Positions 25,688 through 32,928 of a stretch of 64,000 nt of DNA are shown one piece after another. The number at the start of each line of letters is the position of its first letter. Within the stretch, counting starts at the first letter, position 1. The position numbers were made by a program, and so were the translations under genes. The stretch comes from an uncultured Hyphomicrobiales bacterium (GTDB lineage Bacteria; Pseudomonadota; Alphaproteobacteria; Rhizobiales; Xanthobacteraceae), in contig CAIRGJ010000035.1 of NCBI GenBank assembly GCA_903878085.1, positions 37,429 to 101,428 of the forward strand. The letters are read 5' to 3'. The notes below the pieces were generated by a model, which saw nothing but the letters and a program-made list of their open reading frames with translations, was not told the origin of the DNA and did not search any database.

Positions 25688-27514
25688 TTACTCTACCGTG
25701 ACCGATTTCGCGAGATTGCGCGGCTGATCGACGTCGGTGCCAATCGCCGCAGCCGTATGATAGGCGATCAACTGCACGGCAATGGCATAGACCAAAGGCG
25801 TCACGGTCGAGGCCATGTCCGGCAAAATAATGGTTTCCAGCGACTCGATGGTGGCTTCCTTGGCGCCCTGCGGGTCGGTCACCAGGATGATCTTGCCGCC
25901 ACGCGCCGCGACTTCCTGCATGTTCGACACGGTCTTCTCGAACACCCGGTCGTAGGGCGCGATCACGATCACCGGCATCTTCTCGTCGATCAGCGCGATG
26001 GGGCCGTGCTTGAGCTCGCCGGCGGCATAGCCTTCGGCGTGGATGTAGGAAATTTCCTTGAGCTTGAGCGCGCCTTCCAGCGCGATCGGAAAACTGGTGC
26101 CGCGGCCGAGATAGAGAACGTCGCGCGCCTTGGCGAGGTCGTGCGACAGCCGTTCGATCTGCGGCTCGAGCTTGAGCGCCTCCGACATCAGCCGCGGCAC
26201 TTCGATCAGCGCCCGCACCAGTCTCTGCTCGTCGAGTTCGGACAACTCGCCGCGCGCGCGGCCGGCGGCCAGCGCGACGCAGGCCAGCACGCCGAGCTGG
26301 CAGGTGAAGGCCTTGGTCGAGGCGACGCCGATCTCGGGCCCCGCCAGTGTCGGCATGACGAGATCGCTCTCGCGCGCGATGCTCGAGGTGGTGACGTTGA
26401 CCACCGACATGATGTGCTGCTTGTGCTCGCGCGCGTAACGCAGCGTCGCCAGCGTATCGGCGGTCTCGCCCGATTGCGAAATGAAGATCGCCAGATCGCC
26501 CGGCTCCAGCGGCGCGCCGCGATAGCGGAATTCCGATGCGATATCGATTTCGACCGGCAATTTGGCGAATCGCTCGAACCAGTATTTCGCCACCAGCCCG
26601 GCATAGAACGCCGTGCCGCAGGCCGAGATCGACAGCCGCTTGATCTTCTTCCAGTCGAACGGCAGCGGCTCCGGCAGCGCCACCTTCTCGTCGACCATAT
26701 CGATGTAATGCGCCAGGGTGTGGCCGACCACTTCCGGCTGTTCATGGATTTCCTTGGCCATGAAATGCTTGTGGTTGCCCTTGTCGACCATCTGCGCGGT
26801 GGCGGTCGACTTGATGACCGCCCGCTCGATCGGCTTGTCCTGCGCGTCGAAAATCTCGACACCCTTGCGGGTGAGCACCGCCCAGTCGCCTTCTTCGAGA
26901 TAACTGATGGTGTCGGTGAACGGCGCCAGCGCGATGGCGTCCGAGCCTAAGAACATCTCGCCTTTGCCGTAGCCGATGGCGAGCGGCGAGCCTTTGCGCG
27001 CGCCGATCATGAGATTGTCTTGCCCGGCAAACAGGAAGGCGAGCGCGAAGGCGCCGCGCAATTGCTTGAGCGTCGCGGCCACCGCCTCGACCGGCGATTT
27101 GTCCTTGTTGAGTTCTTCGGTGACCAGATGGGCGACGACCTCGGTGTCGGTCTCGCTGCCGAATTTGGCGCCGTTGGCGATCAGGCGCTCGCGCAATTCG
27201 CGGAAATTCTCGATGATGCCGTTGTGCACGACGGCGACGCGAGCGGTGGCGTGCGGGTGCGCGTTGCTTTCGGTCGGCCGGCCATGCGTCGCCCAGCGGG
27301 TGTGGCCGATGCCGATAGTGCCGCCGAGCGGCTCTTTTTCGAGCTTGGCCACCAGCGCCGCCAGCTTGCCCTCGGCGCGGCGGCGCGCCAGCACGCCATG
27401 ATCGAGCGTGGCGATGCCGGCGGAGTCATAGCCGCGATATTCGAGGCGCTTGAGCGCTTCGACCAGAAGCCCGGCAACCGGGTTAGTCCCTAATATTCCA
27501 ACGATCCCGCACAT
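25688..27514 (-). CDS. glmS: Glutamine--fructose-6-phosphate aminotransferase (isomerizing)
   Basis: 608 residues, the standard GlmS length. The N-terminal Ntn glutaminase begins MCGIVGILG, with Cys2 as nucleophile, and has GYDSAGIA and GHTRWATHG. Two SIS domains follow (SACGTAFYAGLVAKYW; FISQSGETADTLATLR; YLGRGTSFPIALEGALKLKE read in parts), and the C-terminal DQPRNLAKSVTVE closes the active site. It makes glucosamine-6-phosphate from fructose-6-phosphate and glutamine, the first step to UDP-GlcNAc for peptidoglycan and lipid A. glmU lies directly upstream. No glmS ribozyme is seen, as expected outside Gram-positives. Confidence 0.98.
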   Translation of the reverse strand: MCGIVGILGTNPVAGLLVEALKRLEYRGYDSAGIATLDHGVLARRRAEGKLAALVAKLEKEPLGGTIGIGHTRWATHGRPTESNAHPHATARVAVVHNGIIENFRELRERLIANGAKFGSETDTEVVAHLVTEELNKDKSPVEAVAATLKQLRGAFALAFLFAGQDNLMIGARKGSPLAIGYGKGEMFLGSDAIALAPFTDTISYLEEGDWAVLTRKGVEIFDAQDKPIERAVIKSTATAQMVDKGNHKHFMAKEIHEQPEVVGHTLAHYIDMVDEKVALPEPLPFDWKKIKRLSISACGTAFYAGLVAKYWFERFAKLPVEIDIASEFRYRGAPLEPGDLAIFISQSGETADTLATLRYAREHKQHIMSVVNVTTSSIARESDLVMPTLAGPEIGVASTKAFTCQLGVLACVALAAGRARGELSELDEQRLVRALIEVPRLMSEALKLEPQIERLSHDLAKARDVLYLGRGTSFPIALEGALKLKEISYIHAEGYAAGELKHGPIALIDEKMPVIVIAPYDRVFEKTVSNMQEVAARGGKIILVTDPQGAKEATIESLETIILPDMASTVTPLVYAIAVQLIAYHTAAAIGTDVDQPRNLAKSVTVE

Positions 27515-27603
27515 CCGCTTGGGAAGCCCCTTTATTGATGCGATGCTTTAGCTGGCGACAGCTAACAATAGGAAATCAAAACGCATTTCGTTGTGTGACA
27601 GCG

Positions 27604-28956
27604 TTACTTTTTCTTAGCCAGGCCTTTGCCCATCGCCTTAATCTGCCGCAGGCGCTTGGCCCAGCCAACCTTGACCGTCTGTTCGGCGCGCGCAACCACC
27701 AGCGCATCGGCCGGCACGTCCTTGGTCACCACGGACCCGGAGCCAACATAGGCGCCATCGCCGATCTTGACCGGCGCCACCAGCGCCGAGTTGGAACCGA
27801 TAAAGGCGCCAGCGCCGATGTCGGTGTGATGCTTGGCGATGCCGTCGTAATTGCAGGTGATGGTGCCGGCGCCGATATTGGCGCCGGGGCCGACCCGCGC
27901 GTCGCCGATATAGCTCAGGTGATTGGCCTTGGCGCCGGCCTCGATCTTGGCGGCTTTGACCTCGACGAAATTGCCGATGTGTACGTCCTCGCCGAGATCG
28001 GCGCCGGGACGCAAACGCGCGTAAGGTCCGACCCGCGCGCCCTTGCCGACGTGGGCGCCTTCGAGATGCGAGAACGAGCGGATCACCGCGCCGTCGTCGA
28101 CGGTGACGCCCGGCCCAAACACCACGTTCGGCTCGATGATGACGTCCTTGCCGAATTTGGTATCGGCCGACAGAAACACCGTCTCCGGCGCGATCATGGT
28201 GACGCCGGCGTCCATCGCCGCGCTGCGCAGCCGCGTTTGCAACACCGCTTCGGCCTGCGCCAATTGCGCCTTGGTATTGATGCCGAGCACGTCATCCTCC
28301 GCGGTTTCGATCGCGACCGCCTTCAACCCCATATCCCGGGCTATGGCAACCGCATCGGTCAGATAGTACTCGCCTTTGGCGTTGGCATTACCGATGCGCT
28401 GCAAGATCGTCAGCGCGTGTTCGCCCGACAGCGCCATCAGCCCGCCATTGACGAAACCGATCTTGCGCTCGTCGGCGCTGGCGTCGCGCTCTTCGCGGAT
28501 CGCGGTCAGTTCGGCGCCTTGCATCACCAGCCGTCCGTAGCCGGTCGGATCGGCCGGCTTGAAGCCGAGCACCGCGACCGCCGCGCCCGCGCTGAGTGCC
28601 GCGCGCAATTGTGCCAAGGTCTCGGGCCGCACCAGCGGCGTGTCGGCGAACATCACCAGAATGTCGTCGGGCTTGCGCGCGATGGCGTCCTTAGCCGCCA
28701 GCACCGCGTGCGCGGTGCCGAGCCGGTCGCGCTGTTCGAAAATCTGCGCCTTCGGCGCAATCGCCTTTGCCGCGCTCGCCACTGCGCCGTGATCGGGCCC
28801 GACCACGATGGCGATCTCGTCGCCGGCGGCCGCAGTCAGTACATGCTCAAGCAGCGTGCGGCCGCCAATGGCGTGCAGCGCTTTCGGCAGCGACGTGCGC
28901 ATGCGGGTGCCTTCGCCGGCGGCAAGCACGATCGCGAGGCATGTTCGTTGCGACAT
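27604..28956 (-). CDS. glmU: Bifunctional GlcN-1-P acetyltransferase / GlcNAc-1-P uridyltransferase
   Basis: 450 residues. The N-terminal uridyltransferase has [18 protein letters not shown], and [17 protein letters not shown] fits the nucleotide-sugar fold. The C-terminal left-handed beta-helix is built of hexapeptide repeats ([43 protein letters not shown]), which is where acetyl-CoA binds. It completes UDP-GlcNAc synthesis, the step after glmS and GlmM. It is 89 bp upstream of glmS in the same direction, a normal arrangement. The ATG at 28956 gives the standard N-terminus [16 protein letters not shown]. Confidence 0.98.
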   Translation of the reverse strand: MSQRTCLAIVLAAGEGTRMRTSLPKALHAIGGRTLLEHVLTAAAGDEIAIVVGPDHGAVASAAKAIAPKAQIFEQRDRLGTAHAVLAAKDAIARKPDDILVMFADTPLVRPETLAQLRAALSAGAAVAVLGFKPADPTGYGRLVMQGAELTAIREERDASADERKIGFVNGGLMALSGEHALTILQRIGNANAKGEYYLTDAVAIARDMGLKAVAIETAEDDVLGINTKAQLAQAEAVLQTRLRSAAMDAGVTMIAPETVFLSADTKFGKDVIIEPNVVFGPGVTVDDGAVIRSFSHLEGAHVGKGARVGPYARLRPGADLGEDVHIGNFVEVKAAKIEAGAKANHLSYIGDARVGPGANIGAGTITCNYDGIAKHHTDIGAGAFIGSNSALVAPVKIGDGAYVGSGSVVTKDVPADALVVARAEQTVKVGWAKRLRQIKAMGKGLAKKK

Positions 28957-29139
28957 TCGGTTCGGGCTCAGTGTTGCCGGATTTACAGGCCCCCATAGCC
29001 GAGGCGGCCCAGGGGCAAAAGACTTGGCAAAGATTTGGCCTGTATAGGCCTGCGGCGCCTCCGCGATGAAAGTCAGCTTTGCCGGATTCTGCTAATGTTT
29101 TCAATGATTCGCCGCCGATGAGGAATCCCGAGCAAAACA
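28957..29139. other. Divergent intergenic region glmU / SPOR-like gene
   Basis: 183 bp holding the promoters of glmU (leftward) and the SPOR-like gene (rightward). GAGGAATCCCG before 29140 includes a good ribosome-binding site (GAGGAA). No operator was recognised. Confidence 0.4.
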
Positions 29140-30003
29140 ATGGCGAAAGACACCCCGCCGCCTGGTCCGGAAAAAGCCAAGACCGTGCTTAGCGCGCCCG
29201 TCCGCCTGGTCGGCTGGGGCGGTGCGGCGACGCTGGCGCTCGCAGCCCTCGCGCTGACGCTGCAAAGCGAGTCCGGCAGCGAACGCCTGCAAAGCGCCTT
29301 TGCTCCGGTCGAGCCGCCTCAGCTCGTCGCCAGAGCCGAACCAAAGGCCGAACTGCCTGTGCTGACCCCCGAAAGAGACGCCGAGAACAAGCGCCTGGAA
29401 GCGCTGGTGCTTGCGCTGGCTGCCGACCGCGAGCGCCAGAGCGCCCGGATCGCTTCGCTCGAACGCAATCTCGAAGATATGACCGGCTCGATCAAACAGC
29501 AGGTCGCCACTGCGGCGAAAGCCATGACGCCGCCGCCCGCGCCGCCTCCCGCGCCCGCGGCTCCTGTCATCATGCCGCTGGCGATGCCCGCCGTCTCGCA
29601 ACCGGCAACCGGCGCCTGGCCCGGCACGCAAGGGCAAACCGAGACTCCCGCGGCCGAACTTGTTCCGCTGCCGCCTGAGCGGGTGGTGGCCACCCTGCCC
29701 GTCGCCGAAGCCGCGCCCGAGCCGCCGCGCAAGCCTGAAATCGGTATCGATCTCGGCGGCGCGGCCGACCTGGACGTGTTGAACGCCCGCTGGGTCGCGG
29801 TGAAGGCGAATTTCGGTCCGATGCTGACCGGTCTGTATCCCCGCGCCGCCGAGCGTCACCGGCAAAACGGCTCGGACTACCGTTTGATCGCCGGACCGCT
29901 GCCGACCAACGCCGCCGCCGTGCAGTTGTGCGCCCGCTTCGTCGCCGCCCGCATCACCTGCCGCGCGGTCAAATTCGACGGCGAGCGGCTGGTGCAACGC
30001 TGA
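29140..30003 (+). CDS. Single-pass membrane protein with coiled coil and SPOR-like C-terminus
   Basis: 287 residues, not a named family. A short basic cytosolic tail is followed by one membrane helix (VGWGGAATLALAALALTL, about residues 25-42). A predicted coiled coil comes next (about 75-125, DAENKRLEALVLALAADRE), then a Pro/Ala-rich linker with repeated PPAP units. The C-terminal 75 residues read WVAVKANFGPMLTGL ... DYRLIAGPLPTNAAAVQLCARF ... CRAVKFDGERL. This alternating pattern, with R-IAGPL and a closing strand, resembles a SPOR peptidoglycan-binding domain. An envelope or division role is inferred. It is followed 4 bp later by a small membrane protein gene. Confidence 0.72.
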   Translation: MAKDTPPPGPEKAKTVLSAPVRLVGWGGAATLALAALALTLQSESGSERLQSAFAPVEPPQLVARAEPKAELPVLTPERDAENKRLEALVLALAADRERQSARIASLERNLEDMTGSIKQQVATAAKAMTPPPAPPPAPAAPVIMPLAMPAVSQPATGAWPGTQGQTETPAAELVPLPPERVVATLPVAEAAPEPPRKPEIGIDLGGAADLDVLNARWVAVKANFGPMLTGLYPRAAERHRQNGSDYRLIAGPLPTNAAAVQLCARFVAARITCRAVKFDGERLVQR

Positions 30004-30007
30004 CGTC

Positions 30008-30382
30008 ATGAAATTGTTTTTGCCGAGCGCGCGCGCCACCAACATCCTGCTCATCGTCGGCTTCGTCTCGCTCGGCTATGCGCTCTATATCCGCTACACC
30101 GCGCTCGAACAGTCGACCGTCGGTCTTGCCTGCGGCGCCGGCCTCGACACCTGGCTGTGCACGTCACGGCGCATCGTCACCGTGCTGTTCCAATATTCCG
30201 TGTTCGGCACCGCGGCGCTGATCATCGCCGCGCTCAATCTGCTGCGGCCATCGCTGGTGCTGTTCGCCGTAGCGCTCGCGGCCGCCTGCCTCGGCGTTGT
30301 GCTCTACAACATCGTGCTGTCGTCGCTGGCGATCGGCCTGCTGTTGCTCAGCTTTGCGCGTCGCGAACCTGAGCCAGACTGA
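30008..30382 (+). CDS. Small four-helix membrane protein of unknown function
   Basis: 124 residues, mostly hydrophobic: NILLIVGFVSLGYALYIRYT, LFQYSVFGTAALIIAALNLL, LVLFAVALAAACLGVVLYNI and VLSSLAIGLLLLSFA give four helices. One pair of cysteines, in GLACGAGLDTWLCTSRR, lies between helices 1 and 2, in a loop that may face the periplasm and form a disulphide. No family recognised. It starts 4 bp after the SPOR-like gene, so an operon is likely. Its 3' end overlaps the 3' end of the convergent ndvC-like gene by 35 bp. Confidence 0.75.
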   Translation: MKLFLPSARATNILLIVGFVSLGYALYIRYTALEQSTVGLACGAGLDTWLCTSRRIVTVLFQYSVFGTAALIIAALNLLRPSLVLFAVALAAACLGVVLYNIVLSSLAIGLLLLSFARREPEPD

Positions 30383-31958
30383 AGGCAATCGCCGTCAGCG
30401 CCGCGCACACCCACAGCGAGTGCCAGTTCGCCAAGGTTTCATTGAGCAGAATGTACGGCACCGACAGCGCCAGGATGACGGCGCCGCCGAGTTCGGCCGC
30501 GCCGCGCAGCCCGGATGGCCGCGGCATCAGCAAACTGTGCAGCAGCAACGGCACCGCCGCCGCGGTGAGCGGCGCGAACGGGAAATCCCGGTAACGCGGA
30601 TCGAACACCAGTCCGAGCGCGACGATCAGCGCCAGCAGCATGGTCGCAATCATGATGCCGCCGATCAGCCGCGCCAGCGGATCGCGCGCGCGTTCGGCTG
30701 CCGGCCCGAGCAGGCGCGAAAATCGCGGCAACGGCGTGCCGCGCATCATGGCCACACTGACCGCAATCGGCGCGGCGACCGCAACCGCGGCGAAGGCCAG
30801 AGAGCGCAGCCAGCCGCTGACATAAAGACTCTCGATCGGCACGTTGGCGACGGTCCAGCCGATCAGCAGACCGCCGGCCACCGCGTTACCCGTCACCGCC
30901 AGCCATAGCGGCAGCGGCACCTGGTCGGAACGGCGTCCTGCCCAGGCCGCGCCGAATACGATTAACGCGAACGCGATGCCGCCCGCCGCCTGCAGCTTCC
31001 AGTGCGGATGATCGGACACCGCCTCGCCCCATTCGAATTTCTGTGCGCGATCGGCATCCCGGAAGAAGCCCCAGTGGCCGCCGACGGTGCCTTCCAGCGC
31101 CCGTTTCCACGGCTGGTCGAAAGCCTCGATGACGTTGACGTGGACCTTGTCGCGCTTGGCCAGCGCCAGCACGTCCTGGATGACGCGGGCCTGGTTGGCC
31201 GGCGACGGCAGCGCGCCCTCGCGCATGCGTCCGGCGCTCGGCCAGCCGACCTCGCCGATGATGACCTCTTTGCCGGCAAAGGCATCCGCCATCTGGCGGC
31301 GAATCAGGCCGACATGGGCGCCTGCCTGGCGGGTCGCGATGGGCACGTCCTCCCAATAAGGCAGGATATGGATGGTGATGAAATCGACCGCCGCGGCGAC
31401 ATCGCGGCTGCGCAGCCAGAATTCCCACACGTCGGCATAGGTCACCGGGACTTTTACCCGCGCCTTGACGGCGCGGATTGTCGCCGCCAGGTCGGTCGCG
31501 GACATGTCGCCGCGCAGCAGCACTTCATTGCCGACGACCAGCGCCCGGATCGTGCCGGGATAGCGATTGGCGAGATCGATCGCCGCTTCCATCTGGATCG
31601 CGGTCTTGGCGGCGTTATTGGAGATCCAGAAGCCTTGCAGCACCTTGAGGCCGAGTTTCTGGGCGATCGGCGCCACCTGTTCCAGCCCTTGGTCGGCCGA
31701 ATAGATCCGCACGCACTCGCTTAGCTTAGCGAGCTGGGTGAGGTCTTCCTCGATCTGGGCGGCGGGAATGTAGGTGTTCGGGTCGAACGGCGTCTGCAGG
31801 CCCCGGAACGGCGCGTACGAAATGCAGTACAGCTTTTCCCCGGCGGTTAGCCCGCCCGGCGGCATGGGTATCGGGCTGCCGAGCCAGGCCCAGACGGCGG
31901 CGATCAGCGTCGTCGCAATGGCGAGGCAGGCAAGACCAAGGCGCACGGGGCGTCCCAT
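30348..31958 (-). CDS. ndvC: NdvC-like beta-(1,6)-glucan synthesis protein (GH17 domain + membrane helices)
   Basis: 536 residues. An N-terminal anchor helix (LACLAIATTLIAAVWAWLG) is followed by a glycoside hydrolase family 17 barrel (about 40-310): YCISYAPFRGLQTPFDP, VGNEVLLRGDM with the acid/base Glu, and IIGEVGWPSAGRMREG with the nucleophile Glu. Seven or so hydrophobic helices fill the C-terminal half. GH17-type proteins act here as transglycosylases. In Bradyrhizobium japonicum, NdvC adds the beta-1,6 links of cyclic beta-(1,3)(1,6)-glucan, an osmoregulated periplasmic glucan needed for nodulation. The match rests on architecture and on the neighbouring NdvB-like gene. GGAAA precedes the ATG at 31958. 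Confidence 0.85.
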   Translation of the reverse strand: MGRPVRLGLACLAIATTLIAAVWAWLGSPIPMPPGGLTAGEKLYCISYAPFRGLQTPFDPNTYIPAAQIEEDLTQLAKLSECVRIYSADQGLEQVAPIAQKLGLKVLQGFWISNNAAKTAIQMEAAIDLANRYPGTIRALVVGNEVLLRGDMSATDLAATIRAVKARVKVPVTYADVWEFWLRSRDVAAAVDFITIHILPYWEDVPIATRQAGAHVGLIRRQMADAFAGKEVIIGEVGWPSAGRMREGALPSPANQARVIQDVLALAKRDKVHVNVIEAFDQPWKRALEGTVGGHWGFFRDADRAQKFEWGEAVSDHPHWKLQAAGGIAFALIVFGAAWAGRRSDQVPLPLWLAVTGNAVAGGLLIGWTVANVPIESLYVSGWLRSLAFAAVAVAAPIAVSVAMMRGTPLPRFSRLLGPAAERARDPLARLIGGIMIATMLLALIVALGLVFDPRYRDFPFAPLTAAAVPLLLHSLLMPRPSGLRGAAELGGAVILALSVPYILLNETLANWHSLWVCAALTAIAFSLAQVRDAQS

Positions 31959-32249
31959 TTTCCGTCGATATCAACAAATCCGGCGGATTGGCTTATAGCG
32001 GTGGCTGGCTGCTGCCAAGCGCGGGCACATGCGCGTCGCTCTTTAAGCACACTACGTTGAAATGCTGGACAAAAGCCGTCCAATCAGGCCAAGTTTTGCC
32101 GCTGGGGGATTTTGGGTTGAAGGCCGGGGGTTGGGATTCTGATAAGTAAAACAAAGCGTCGCAGGCGGCATCCATGCCGCATTAGCGTCCCAATCCGGTA
32201 TCAGATGACGCCGGCCAGCGGGTACTCTCAAGCAAACACCGGCGGGAAA
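31959..32249. other. Divergent intergenic region, ndvC-like / ndvD-like
   Basis: 291 bp without a convincing gene. It should hold promoters for the leftward ndvC-like gene and the rightward ndvD-like gene. No operator or repeat recognised. Confidence 0.4.
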
Positions 32250-32744
32250 ATGCCGTTTAGTCTCAAGTTGCGTCACTTTTGCGCCGCCCTGTTCATGACG
32301 GCGTTCATGTTTCCGGCCACGGCTGCTTTCGCCCAGAGCGGCCCCAACGAAAAACCACCGGAAACGCAGAAGCCGGCCGCCGACGCCGTCAAGGAAGGCC
32401 AAAAGAAGATCGACGAAATCGCCGAGGCCACCCGGATGCTGACCGGACCGTCCGGCAATCCGGAATGCGTCTGGCTCGGTCGCCGCGTCGTCAGCCTGCT
32501 ATGGCGGGACGACCTCGACACCGCCTTCCGGCATCTCGACCTCTACGATCGTTTTGGCTGCCCGGGCGCCCATATCCAGGCCACGTTCCGCTGTCTGGTT
32601 CGGCAGGGAAACTTCGACCCGAAGGCCCAGGAAACACTGAACGGCCGCGTTCACGCGTGCTGGCTCAATCCCGGCCTGCCGCCGACCGAGCCGGTCGCGG
32701 CGCAAGCCGCCCCGCCGGCTTCGGACGGAACGACTTCCAAATAG
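32250..32744 (+). CDS. Small secreted or anchored protein in the ndv locus, positional NdvD candidate
   Basis: 164 residues from MPFSLKLRHFC (ATG 32250, GGCGGGA upstream); a start at 32205 would add 15 residues. A hydrophobic segment FCAALFMTAFMFPATAAFAQ at about residues 10-29 is a signal peptide or single anchor. The mature part has a charged linker, then a domain with four cysteines (PECVWLGRRVVSLLWRDD, RFGCPGAHIQATFRCLV, VHACWLNPG), likely two disulphides in the periplasm, and an Ala/Pro tail. In B. japonicum a gene between ndvB and ndvC, ndvD, encodes a protein with one membrane segment and is needed for glucan synthesis in vivo. Position and topology fit, so this is a candidate, though shorter than the reported 26 kDa. 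Confidence 0.7.
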   Translation: MPFSLKLRHFCAALFMTAFMFPATAAFAQSGPNEKPPETQKPAADAVKEGQKKIDEIAEATRMLTGPSGNPECVWLGRRVVSLLWRDDLDTAFRHLDLYDRFGCPGAHIQATFRCLVRQGNFDPKAQETLNGRVHACWLNPGLPPTEPVAAQAAPPASDGTTSK

Positions 32745-32928
32745 CGGCGTTGCCCGTCGTCGAATAACTTTCCGCCGCCATGCGCGTGACAAGAAATTGC
32801 CATGTGCACGGATTACTTGAAATGTGTCCTGATGCCGAGCTATGCTGCGCCGCAGCAGGTCAAGCTTCGGCTGAGCCCAGGGGACGGGTTCGAGGATCTG
32901 CCACTCTGCCCCATTTGGTCGTGAGTCG

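Noticed and set aside
27515..27603. glmS ribozyme or riboswitch before glmS
   Set aside because: Only 89 bp separate glmU and glmS and no ribozyme core is visible. The glmS ribozyme is known from Gram-positive bacteria.
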